Positions 44,461-54,844 of a stretch of DNA of 64,000 nt are shown piece after piece. Under the pieces are notes generated by a model. The model ran no database searches. It saw nothing but the letters and a program-made list of their open reading frames with translations, and was not told the origin of the DNA. Made by a program: the position numbers and the translations under genes. The stretch spans positions 18,296,501-18,360,500 of the forward strand of contig JAZHRO010000073.1 in NCBI GenBank assembly GCA_037157565.1, given 5' to 3'. The stretch comes from Thalassia testudinum (taxonomy: Eukaryota > Streptophyta > Magnoliopsida > Alismatales > Hydrocharitaceae). The first letter of the stretch is position 1, and each line of letters begins with the position of its first letter.

Positions 44461-46153
44461 TGACCATGTTATTTTAGTTTTAGAAAATATAAATCAAGAT
44501 CGTTGTAGTATAGAAATCAAATGGCGAATAATGCAAATCAAAACTAATTAAATAAACCACTCACAAAGGAGCGAGTCATGTCCACAGGGAGGCAATGGCT
44601 ATTACAAACTTGCAAGAGTCAAAAATCGATGTTCACTATTAATTTCGTCAAGAAATCGAGCCAAATCCGCCTTCAAATTAAGAAAACAACAAGAGATCAT
44701 GCTGAAATGACATTTATGAGAAAGATGAAGGGCCTTTGCATAAACCTGCCACAATATTCAATTAATAAAAACAAAAATCGAAAGTGGCAATGGCATGTAA
44801 ATGTAATTATTAATAGGGACAAAAACAGGGGATTTGCTTTGTTGGTTCTCACACACGAAGGGGAGGGAGGATGAAGGTGAGCTTCTCATCGGAGGTAGCT
44901 GCTATCGGGCCGCTTCTTTTGGTGGTGGCGGCGGGGCACTACGTGGCTGGAGGTGGCCGATCAGAGGGGAGGCCAGAGTGAGTGCCCGATGGCCTGCTAG
45001 AGGTGTTGGAGTTGCTCAACGCACTGTTGCTGGAGAGGTACAACGAGGTGGCTGCTGGCTGCGCGAGGGGACGCACGCAAGAGTGCGGGAGGTGCAATGC
45101 AATGTTGGTGGCACGCTTGTCTGCTATGCACGTGGGTGCCCTGCTGGCCGTGCGTGGGCTGGAAGAGAGGGGTTACAGCGAGGAGGCACACGTGGTGTGT
45201 GCAAAGGTTGTGCACGCAATCTGGTCGAGTAGGTAGTGAGAGAGTTGCTACGCATTGGGGGTGCCAACGTTGGAAGTGGTGGTGGCGTGCATGAAGTTGG
45301 TGAGGATGGCAGCGAGGAGGCGCGCGTGGTGCACGCAGAGGCTATGCACGTAGTTTGGTTGGGCAAGCGGTGAAGGAGGTAGGAGCTGGTGGGTCAGTTG
45401 GTGGTTGAAGATGTTGGGTTTGTTGGTGGAAGAGAAATAGAGGAAAAGGAAGAAGAGGAAGAAGAAGATGGGGATGTTGGTGGTAGTGGTGAACATGGAT
45501 AGGGGTAGGGGCACAGTGCGAAGATGCGAAGATGGTGTGCATAGTGGTGGCGTTGCAAGGCTCACGGTTGCCGGTGTGGACTGTCACTCCACACGCCCAC
45601 AGAGGAGAGGCTTTGCTGGGGAAGAGGCCAGCGGTGGTGAGACGAAGGAGCTTGAAGCTCTGCATAGTGATGGAGTGAGGGTGGTGGCCTCCTCCAAAAC
45701 GGCAGCAACTCCCCCTCTCTTATAGCCGTGGCTGCATGGATTTGAAATGGTGCATGAGCATTGAAGGCTCCATATCCACTTTTCATAGAGGAGGAATGCT
45801 TGTAGCTATGGTTGAAGTGAATGGCACAGGAGGAGGAAGTGGAGCCGTTCCTGTGGAAGAAGAAGAATAATAATAAAATAATAAAATATTAAGATTATTT
45901 ACGCACAAATTCTTAACTTCTATGTTAATTAAAATAATACATGTAATGCACCTAATTGATTACTAATCATATGCATGCAATTCTAAGTTAATTCTAAATG
46001 CATTTAGATATGAATGCCACACATGAATTATGTCATTAAGCTAAAAATATGAATTAATTTATTTACATCCTAATGTATGCTATCTAAATGTTAAAATTAA
46101 CCTAATGTCTAGGCACTTAAATACCTAAATAGCCCACAAATATGGGCTAATCA
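44461..46153 (-). repeat. Element G: 5' LTR
   Basis: TGACCATG..GGCTAATCA. The tRNA-Asp-like TCGTTGTAGTATAG (14 of 14) is at 44500-44513, the U5 signature at 44573-44598 and TATA (GGCTATAAGAG, minus strand) at about 45717-45727. Open frames here recur in the other LTR and are not genes. Confidence 0.88.
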
Positions 46154-46407
46154 TTTGTCATTAAGAATTTGTCTGTGATTTCCTCTCATGGGTAAAAAAA
46201 ACTTATTGAGATTTTTTATTTGGATTGGCTTAAATTCTTTGTCGATTTTACATTTTGAATTAAATAATAATAACAAAAAGGAAAAAATTTTATTTTTGGT
46301 TTCCACTCTATTTTTCAGAAAACTACTTTTCTCATTTCACGCATTTTTTCACGTGTTTCCCTCATTTTAGTTTTGCTAGAAAGTAGCAAAATTTAGGCAT
46401 GAAGATA
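46154..46407 (+). other. Element E: end of 3' untranslated region with polypurine-like tract
   Basis: This resumes E after element G. The end, ttagcaaaatttaggcatgaagata-like text at about 46386-46407, parallels the agcaaaagctaggcatgggggta that precedes the 3' LTR in C, but the G run has decayed. The first five bases (tttgt) are the right copy of G's duplication. Confidence 0.6.
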
Positions 46408-48500
46408 TGATTGCGCAACAATCAGAGGTCTTAATGAACCTAAATTTTGTTAGAATCCTATCTAATCTATAAATAATGCATTTACATTCTACATATACAT
46501 CATGCATTGCATCATTTTGTATTGCTGTACATAGAATAATGTGAGATTATCCTATTATTTAATGCTTTTGTTGTTATTTGCAGGTAATTAGAATCAAGAT
46601 GCGAAATAAAGAGAAATAAAGCATAATAAAGCAAGAAAGAGAAGAAGAAAGAAGACGCATGATCTAGACAAGAGGAGAGAGGAGGATATCCCCATCCCTA
46701 CCCCTAGAAACCCTAGGATAACCCTTCCTAAACCTTGAACCATTTCCACTTAGGATAACCTAGATCTAGATCCCAAAACATGGATAACACTATCCTTGTT
46801 CCTACCCCTACTATCCATTATCCATGTTCCTAACCCACCTATCCCCAACCCAATTCCCACTCTAGAATCCTATTTAGGCTAAAAACACCCTCAATTGACT
46901 CAACTGGAGTCAATTGGGTCGACCACACTCCAATTAGGTCCACCTTGACCTAATTGGGCTAACCCACATATGATTAGGTGTGCTTAAACCTAATTGGACC
47001 AACCTAGACCTAATCAAGTTCATCACTACTTGATTAGGTGCACCTAGAATCTATTAGGCTTCATTAGACTCGATTAGGTTCACATCTAGACTCACCTAGA
47101 ACCCAATTGGACCCCCCACCACCTAACCTAGTTGACCCAACCTAATTCCACCCCAACCACACAACATTAGTCTATGAATTTTGAACCACCAACCTAGACC
47201 TAACCTTTCCTATTCTAGCCCTCTTTAGTTGGTCAACAATTAGGTCCTACAAAGGGGGCACCTACCTATTCTAGCCCCTCCAAAAGTGGCAACACTTAGT
47301 GTTGCCAAAACCACACACCTCCCATATAAGCGCTTCTCTAAGTGGATGCACATGGTTCCTCCCACTTTTCAATTGTCGCACAACCCAATCCTCCACCCTC
47401 CAAGGTTGTTCCTTCACCTGCCTCTACCATCCAAGACCATCCCCGTTCCTCCTCTCAAGGGTGCTCCTCCTCCTTCAAGCACAATGGACGACTAGTACAG
47501 AGAAGCTTCTCCAAGCTTCATGTGGGCAGCTAAAAGAAGGAGAAATCAAAGGGGTGCAACACGCTCTTCACCTCTCTTCAAGTAGGCGTGTGTCCTCTCT
47601 TCTCCAAAGGGAGGACGCCCCCTCTCTTCTCTTCTCTTGGGCGACCACAAGGTGTGACATACCTTAGGTGGTCATCCTATCTATTAGGATGGCATGTAGG
47701 TGATCATTGCGACAAAGCCAAGCCACCACCATCACTCATAGAGTCGATGGCCTTCGTGGCATTTTGACGTGATGGTTTTCTTCTTCTTTTATGTATTTTA
47801 TTTTCATGCAACTTTTAGTTATTGACGATGCAGTTTTTGTGTTCTAATAATCTTCATCTTTTTCTTCACATTGATTTGAATGTGTGAATGTCAGATTTAA
47901 TCTTTTGTGCTTAGTCTTATGTTTTGCTCTATGTTTCCTTGTATTTATGCATGGCCACCTTTATTCATTAATCTTAGGGCCATCCACCATCATCCACACA
48001 CACCAACATCACACGCCTACTTAGTCAATTAGGGTTGGCTTCATCATTTCACTGTGTAGTTAGATTTAAGTAGTGTCATATTCATCTTTGCTTTTCTAAA
48101 ATCAAAATCGTAAAAAAATAAATAAATAAAACAAGAAGACCAAAAATATTATATTAGGTCTAGATTAGGGTTTTCGCTTTGCTTAGTTGGATTTAGGATC
48201 ATATTAGTTTCGTATTCTCTTTCATTTTCTAAAAACAAAAATCGTAAAATAATTACAAAAAACAAAAATGACCAAAAAAATTAGGTAGGACTAGGTTAGC
48301 AAATTGAATTTTCAAATCTAAATCCTCGCTTTTCAATACGCCTCCCAAAGATGAACGACCGGGACTCACAACATTAAAACAAAATCAATAAATTGATGCA
48401 ATTTTCATAAATAGAAATTCTTTGATTCAGGATTTAGCTCACCTATACTACGCACTAACGATAACAACGACTATTTCTAAAATATTTCTCGTGCAAATCA
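46408..48500 (+). repeat. Element E: 3' LTR, plus orientation
   Basis: About 2.1 kb, TGATTGCG..GCAAATCA (matching ends), directly after the polypurine-like tract. A TATA box (CATATAAG) lies at 47323-47330. The U5 signature in plus sense (cgcctcccaaagatgaacgacc) is at 48338-48362, and ctatactac, the complement of the tRNA-Asp-like segment, is at 48443-48451. The matching 5' LTR is not in the window, so the ends are not confirmed by a duplication. Confidence 0.65.
46880..47120. repeat. Degenerate CCTAATTGG-type repeat in LTR E U3
   Basis: About 240 bases of variants of caattrggtc and acctaattgg, in both orientations and separated by 10-25 bases. It lies about 200 bp upstream of the TATA box at 47323. 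Confidence 0.75.
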
Positions 48501-48511
48501 CTCAAAAAGTA

Positions 48512-48582
48512 GGTACAAACTCAGGGTGGGACTAGGTGGGGGCAAACTCAGGTTGGGATTGGGTGGAGACAAACTTAGGATG
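48512..48582. repeat. Three imperfect tandem repeats of about 27 bp
   Basis: Variants of acaaactcaggktgggaytg with gtgg follow one another (near 48516, 48543 and 48570, the last truncated). They end at the left border of CACTA-1. Confidence 0.7.
48580..48582. repeat. CACTA-1 target-site duplication, left copy (atg)
   Basis: A 3-bp duplication, typical of CACTA elements. The right copy is 59958-59960. Confidence 0.75.
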
Positions 48583-48596
48583 CACTACTAGAAAAA

Positions 48597-49015
48597 TGGG
48601 TTATTGCATTGGTTACATCCCATCGATTATTTAAACCGACGGAAAAGATATTTTTGTTTTTGCTTATTCAAAAAAGCGACAGCAAAGTTCAGTACTCGAC
48701 CTACCATCGACGATTGGGTGACGTGGTGGTCATTAATATTTACCGTCGGTTTATTAAGTGACGGCAAGTATATTTTTTCTATCAGTTATTAGAATAAACG
48801 ACGTCAAAAGTGGGTAAAAATTACATACGAAAATTTTAGGCGTGATGATGTGTAGCCTTTACAGTCAGTTTGGGGAATAAGTGACGGTAAAAAATTTGCA
48901 TGTGAAATTTGCGTGGGATTAGTGACTTATATAGTCGATTATTGGACTAAACGACGATAAAAGTCGAGTTAAATTTAGCGACGAAATTTTGGGCGCGTTG
49001 GAGAGGGAACCAACA
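48597..49015. repeat. CACTA-1: left subterminal repeats
   Basis: Short inverted copies of a ccgtcggttta/agcgacggcaaa motif recur near 48629, 48667, 48749, 48768, 48797, 48888 and 48951. In En/Spm the TNPA protein binds such arrays. Confidence 0.8.
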
Positions 49016-49139
49016 ATATCATTTGCCGTTATTTTTGAGAGAACCAATGGCATAGGTTCCTAAATCTATTTAGGCACTACGGCCTACTATTCATCTTCCT
49101 CATCCAAACCCTCGCGTCGCCCCCTTGCATCGAGTGCCT

Positions 49140-49810
49140 CCACGCCCTCCTCCTCTCATCGCCCCCCTCCTCCTTAGGTGAATCCCCGTCCTTGTCTTCT
49201 TCATCCCCCCTCCTCCTTCTCCTCCTCGTCCTCCTCCTCCACGCACCACTTCCCTCCTCCTCCACAGCAGCTTGCCCTGCTCCTCCTCCACTGTTCCTCG
49301 CCCTCCTTCTCCTCCACTACTCCTCGCCCTCATCCTCCGCCAACGTCCTCGCCCTCCTCCTCCACCAACGCCCTCATCCTCCTCCTCCTCCTCCCCACCC
49401 CAGCGATGCCCTCCTCCTCCTGTTCGTCAATTCTGACCCATCCTCCTCCTCCGCCTACGCCCCTCCTCCTTGGTTCCTCCCCCTCCTCCTCCTTGTCCCA
49501 CCGCCCTCCTCCTCCTCCTACAGACCTCGTCCTCCTACTCCTCCCCATCCAATTGCCCCCTCCTATGCCTTGTCCTATTGGCCTCCTCCTCTTCCTTTTC
49601 ATCCTACTGCCCCCTCCTCATCCTCCTTCTCCTATCCCTGTCATTGCTCGAAGACCTCCTCTGCCTCTTCCCCTACTACCCTCTTCCTCCTCCTCCTTCT
49701 CTTAATGTTGCCTATGTGGCTGGCCTTTCTCCCCATCTTCCTCTTATCCTCCTCCTCATCCCCCTCCTGTCTCCCTCCTCCTCCTCCTCCTATTGCCATC
49801 GTTGTCGTCG
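49140..49810. repeat. CACTA-1: 650-bp CCT/TCC-rich tract
   Basis: The plus strand is almost entirely pyrimidine, imperfect (TCC)n interspersed with short CAC and GCC words. Long open frames on both strands (for example 49192-49824) follow from the biased composition. It lies in the 5' noncoding part of the transposon. Confidence 0.85.
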
Positions 49811-49839
49811 CCTCAATTTTATAAGTTATAAATTTTTGA

Positions 49840-50495
49840 ATAATATGATAATATGTTATTTAATTAATTGTGTTTATGAAATTATAGGTTATCGATGACG
49901 ATCATTCTCAGAAGTTGTAGTCGTTGGAGGTATAATTTTAATGTTTTTTATTTATTGTAATAATATTTTAGGCTTTTGTTAGATGGTGTGGCTTGTATGA
50001 TTTATTGTGAATGTGGGGTGTGCCCACTTGTTTAATTGAATGAAATTTAATGTGGGGTGTGTCCACTTTTATGATGAGTATTATTTTGCTATGCGATTTA
50101 TAAAAAATTGAAAATATAAGAGGAAACTCTATTAAATTTTTTTCAAAATTGTTTCAATGTTTAGTTGGGATTAATATATGTTGTTTAGGTTTGGTATTAG
50201 GTTGTGTATATGGTGCTTGACCTAGGGTTTTAGGATTTGAGTTGGGAGAGGGTTATGGTGGCTGGGTTGGGCTAGGGTTTAGACGTTTGGTTTGGGTCAG
50301 GGTTAGGGTTTTATGATTTGATAAGGGTTTGGGTCAAGGTTAGGGTTTTCACTTGCTCTCTCCCTTGGTTTGCATGCTTAGTTTGGGTTAGGGTTTAATA
50401 TTATAATTATAATTTGTTATTTAATTAATTTTACTTTTGAAATTGCAGGTTATCAGTGTCAGGTACACTCGAAGGCTTCAGTAGTTTGAGGTATA
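49840..50495 (+). repeat. CACTA-1: duplicated exon-like segments
   Basis: Segments of about 95 bp at 49840-49935 and 50400-50495 share tgttatttaattaatt, a (c/t)ag acceptor, a 42-bp unit beginning gttatc and a gaggtata donor. They look like duplicated noncoding 5' exons with their splice sites. Degenerate telomere-like words (gggttagggttt) fill 50215-50395 between them. Confidence 0.55.
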
Positions 50496-51189
50496 TATAT
50501 ATACATTCAATTTTTTTAATTTAATTTAATGATATTGTAGTTTTTTGGTCATTTTTTTTAATGTTTAAATTAGTTATTGTTTAGATACACACACTTGCTA
50601 AACAAGATATATGCACGCGAGGCCAAACATTAGGTATTCTAACCCCTAAAGTAAAAGTCCTTCGAGTCAAATTGTGTCCAAATTACTCGCCCGTCGGGAC
50701 TTATGATCATATTATATGGATAATACAAGAAGTGTATGTATACCTCACTTACATGCATGTTGTGTTGTCTTTGTAGCATGCCATAAGACTCGATCAACTT
50801 TAGTTCGGTGAAGTACCGAACTAAAGAAGGTCCTTAAAGATTTAATGATAATTTAGTTTTGCTTGTTACATGTAACCATGTGCGATGAAATTTCGGTTGC
50901 TTATTCCTGCTCTTCTCTGGTATACCAACTAATCTTATCTAGTTTCCTGCGGTGCACTTAATTGGGTGTTAAACGAAATCTAGCTGAGGTTAGTATTGGG
51001 GGCTATACTGGAGAAGTGTGGGGAGATGCTGCAGAAATTTCACTGCACTAAGGTTACATGTTATGAGCAAAACTAAGTTGTCATCAAATTTTGAAGATGG
51101 GCTATAAAGTTAAAATCTTAATCAACATACACATCATTCGGTCATTTCCCTTTCCTAATAAGTGATTTGTTTACATTAAATTTTAGGTT
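50496..51189. other. CACTA-1: noncoding stretch with a perfect hairpin
   Basis: No open frame of note. A perfect 11-bp inverted repeat (CTTTAGTTCGG, 7-base loop, CCGAACTAAAG) lies at 50798-50826. The region precedes the transposase N-terminus and is probably an intron or leader. Confidence 0.5.
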
Positions 51190-52087
51190 ATAATAAATAA
51201 ATCTTGGATTGGATTGCGGGGTTCAGATTACACTAGATACAAGGACGGAGTAATTTCAATCCTGGATTAGGCCTTTTATGACGATAGGAAGATATTTATG
51301 GGAGGAGGTCAACTTGATAATATCTTCTACCCATGCAGAAGATCTTTAAATAGTTCCTTGCATGATCATAATACTGTGCTCGAGCACTGCATTTGTAATG
51401 GGTGGTGGAAGTATTACACGACTTGGGTAGCTCATGAAGAGGAGTTGATTGAGAAAGTCATAAACAATGAGAACACTGTTGACCAAGAGATCTACGAGAA
51501 CATAGCTGATAGCGAAGGTGAAGAAATAGAAGAAATGTTGAATGAGATGAGAGCAGGAGAGGATATAAATACAGACGAGGAAGATCCATTCAGTTGTGAT
51601 CCGTTTTATGATGCTGTTGAGGCGGCTGAGGATCCTATTGCTCCCGGTGTTACGAAAATGTCAAAGTTGACATTTTTGTTGAAGATGTTTCAACTGAAGG
51701 TTTTGAATAGAGCTAGTGCTAAATTCATGTCAGCAATACTTCAGTTTATTGCTAAGCTATTGAATAACCCTAATGATTTTCCAGCTTCATGGTATGAGGT
51801 AAGAAAACAAATTCGTATGCTTGGTTTGGATTGTCAGAAAATCGATGCATGTCTGAATGACTGCATTCTTTTCATAAATGAATTCGCAAATTTGAGTAAT
51901 TGTCCTGAATGTGGACATGAGAGATATAAGGAATGTAAAAATGAAAGTAAGAGGAAACAACCTCAGAAAGTTCTTCGTTACTGTCAACTGACACCTAGGC
52001 TTCAATGGCTTTTTATATCAACTAAAACTGCATAGTGGATGACATGGCACCAGGATTGTAAATCTCAAGATGAAAGAATATGTCATC
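51190..52087 (+). pseudogene. CACTA-1: TNPD-like transposase, N-terminal part
   Basis: The transposase-associated domain reads KSWIGLRGSDYTRYKDGV, then a stop, then FYPCRRSLNS and YYTTWVAHEEE (51195-51450). An acidic linker follows (about 51480-51640). The family block FPASWYEVRKQIRMLGLDCQ leads to IDACLNDCILFINEF and a CPECGHERY zinc-binding pair (51780-51930), then QKVLRYCQLTPRLQWLF. A TAG at 52033-52035 interrupts the frame. No convincing start codon precedes KSW; the ATG at 51298 lies inside the domain. The gene continues beyond solo LTR H at 54840. Confidence 0.9.
52083..52087. repeat. Target-site duplication of solo LTR H, left copy (tcatc)
   Basis: Identical to 54840-54844. Confidence 0.9.
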
Positions 52088-54839
52088 TGATGAGAACCTC
52101 ATCATGAGCCATAACTAGCTCATTTTGACCCAATACAAAGGATAAAAGCTCCTACATATCTCAAGGAAAGGCTTAACTCAGAGAATTCTGAGTTTAAGAA
52201 GAAAATAAGTCATAAGGGGTAAAAATGCAATTTTACCAGTATAATCTGCATACAGGGTAATTCAGGGCCCAAACATAGGTCAAAGCAGCTTAATAAGAAT
52301 AAAAGTGGGATGAAATGATCTAGCAAGGGCTACAGCAATTCCAAGAAACTAAATGATAATCTAAAACAACCCACTTCAATTCACAAGGTTCGAGGCAAAG
52401 TAAAAATATAATAAACCCTCTAAAATTCATAGAAAAATAATCTCTAGGGTTTAGAACCTTCAATTTGGCCTTCAGAACCCATTTTGACCTACATTGAGAA
52501 CCATGCCCAATTAATAACTTAATTTGGGTTTTTGCGTAAATTGATCGGTCAAACTAGGTTTAATATAGAAATGAAATTCACCATCAGATTCCTTAGGTCC
52601 TAATTAGTCATGTATAAAAACTTGAGCCTAAGAAGAAACCTCCTTGACCGACTTTACACTTTGGTCCTCATATATTTACTCTTTGGCCCTCAACTTTTGA
52701 ACCCTCGCATTTTGGCCCCTAACTCTCCTTCGTTCTTTGCGATCAGGTCCCCCCTGCAAAACCTGCCAGCACCATGCTCCGGCGACCTTGCGCGGAGCAT
52801 GGCGCCGCGCAGGGTGAGGTGGGGGACCTGGCAAGTAAACCGGGGGTGCCCTGCGTCGTCAGCCGTCGCAGGGACACCCCCCTGGTCGTTATAACCCACC
52901 ATACCGGCCGTGCGAACGCACGGACGGTATGGGTTCTTGTTTCCGGCCATCCTCCGGCGAGGGAGACACGTCGTCTCCCTCCGCCTTCCTCCCTGTTTGA
53001 TCCCTATAAATACCCCCAGTTGCTCCACCGACCGGGGCAGCCTGGATCTGACGGAGAAAATCCCCAACTTTCCTCTCTTCTTCCTCCGGCAGACGCTCAC
53101 CAGCTCCGACGGTTTCCTCCCCCTCCACCTCTTCGCTCTGCCGCAATACCAGCAGCAGAGACTTCCTCCCCTGCTCTTCCCGCGCCACGCCGCACCCAGC
53201 TGGCGCCTCTCCGGCTCTCTGCTCGCCGCCGCCCCTTTCCCTGAGCATCGTCTTCTCCGGCGACAGTCGATACGACTGTCGCCCTGTTCCTCCCCCTTCG
53301 TCCCTGCAAGTAAGCTAGAGCTACTCCCCTTCTTCTCCTCTTTCTTTCCCCGCTTTCAATTTATTCAATTAAGCCCTCGACCGACCCTGACCATCGTCAC
53401 CCCCTTCGTCTCCGACCACCCTCCGGCGAGCCGCTCCCATCACCTCAGCGACCCACACGGCTCGCCGACCACCGCAGGACCTCCGCCTCCTCACCCTGAT
53501 CAACCCCCGCCCTGCCACTTCCCCCACATCACCCTCTGCAACCCCACCGAACAGACCCATCCTCCGACCCACAGTCCGACCTAGGGCAGCCCTCGCACGC
53601 CGCCCCGCGCCTCGCCACCACCCACACGAGCTTCGCCGCACCCTGGCAAAGCTCCTGGCACTTTCTGATTAGGCCGAGAGGCCGTTTTCTTGTGAACAGA
53701 CCACCCGACCTCCGCCGCCATTGCCGCGCAGGAGGAACTGCTTCCGCCTGCAGCTACAGGCGCACCACGCTCAGCGCCACGCCCAGATTCAACTCCCAGG
53801 CCTTGCGAGGCGTTTTGGCAAAACACCAGGCTCGCAGCTAAGGCAGAAAGCTTCGCGTGACGCCGCAATCTCCCGCTGATTTCCCCGCTGCGGGCGCGTA
53901 ATTGAGGTGGGACATTTAGTCCCACCTCGGAAAAGCCTGAAGAGTCGCAGCGACATAAGATGCAAAAGTGCTGGAGGCTTACTGCCTCAGCACACGGGGT
54001 GAGGTCCCCTTCACCCGCCCGGTTACCCGATCTCGTCCGCGCTCACGCCCCGTGGACCTGACCTGACCTGACCCGACCCGACCCGACTTAAGACTGACCT
54101 GCACTCCTCGCCCACCACGCACGTCGGTGGGCCTGGACCCGGGCCTGACCCGAACCCGGTTACCCGGCAGCTCTGGGAGAGCTTTCCCAAGAGTGGTTTC
54201 AGAGAGAGAGAGAGACGCGGGGGGGGGGAGGGTAGAGTAGGTTTTGCCTCTGACGAAAAACTCTGAAGTGTGCAGGTACAGGCGAAGAAGAAGACCCGCG
54301 GAAGAAGAAGGAAGCTGACTGTAGCAACAGGTAGTTAAGTCGTCTGATTTGGAAATCAGACGACGGCCTGAAGGGAAAAGAAGAAAGGAGGGGTGACGTC
54401 CCTGGCTGAAAAAGAAAAGAAGAAGCTGACACTTAGCCGCAGGGAGGAGAAACAAGAAGAAACCTTCACAGAAGAGACTGCAGAAAAAGAAGAAGAGAGA
54501 CCAAGACAGAAACCAAGGAAGAAGAAGAAGGAGATCTGAAGAAAGAAAGAGGAGCATCACCTCTGCAGAACAAAGAAGAAGTAGGAGATCTGAAGAAAGA
54601 AAGAAAGAAGAACATCACGAGGAGAAAACAAAGAGAACAACAAATTCTTTCCCTCTCTCTTTCTTTATTTTGTAAAAGAAACATGTATATCTCTAGAATA
54701 CAACTTGCTCCCTGAGTTCGACCTCGGGAACTCTTTTATTTTCCGAGTAAAAAATTTATATATTTGAAATGTTGGTAACAACTGGCTATACTACAACGTT
54801 ATAACAATAAAACCCGGTTGTCCCGGACCAAGCATTTCA
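52088..54839 (+). mobile_element. Solo LTR H, same family as element C
   Basis: 2752 bp, TGATGAGAACC..AGCATTTCA, nearly identical to C's LTRs but reversed. It is flanked by tcatc and has no primer site, polypurine tract or internal sequence. The TATA box CCTATAAATA is at 53003-53012, the hairpin at 53904-53928 and the complement of the tRNA-Asp-like 13-mer at 54786-54798. A full element inserted into the transposase gene and later recombined between its LTRs. The high similarity to C suggests a recent event. Confidence 0.95.
53904..53928. other. Perfect hairpin in solo LTR H
   Basis: It has the same GAGGTGGGAC / GTCCCACCTC arms as in element C, with the loop in the opposite orientation. Confidence 0.85.
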
Positions 54840-54844
54840 TCATC
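54840..54844. repeat. Target-site duplication of solo LTR H, right copy (tcatc)
   Basis: Identical to 52083-52087. Confidence 0.9.

Larger units (their letters stand above)
34882..46153 (-). mobile_element. Element G: full-length, decayed Athila-type retrotransposon, 11.3 kb
   Basis: The element consists of LTRs of 1673 and 1693 bp, a tRNA-Asp primer site (16 of 18), and gag, protease, RT, RNase H and integrase remnants in the proper order on the minus strand, with a 3' untranslated region carrying the same triple repeat and two polypurine-like tracts as B and C. It is flanked by tttgc (34877-34881) and tttgt (46154-46158), a duplication with one C to T change. Many stops, frame changes and an RT deletion show it is dead. 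The LTRs are shorter than those of B, C and D, so it is another Athila subfamily. Confidence 0.92.

Noticed and set aside
49192..49824. Open frames of up to 210 codons
   Set aside because: They are a by-product of the (TCC)n tract; the translations are low-complexity serine/proline/leucine runs.
50215..50395. Interstitial telomeric repeat
   Set aside because: gggttagggttt words occur but without a regular 7-bp period; G/T-rich intron text is a simpler explanation.
51298..51300. ATG at 51298 as the true transposase start
   Set aside because: The conserved transposase-associated domain already begins near 51195, upstream of a nonsense codon, so the ATG is internal.
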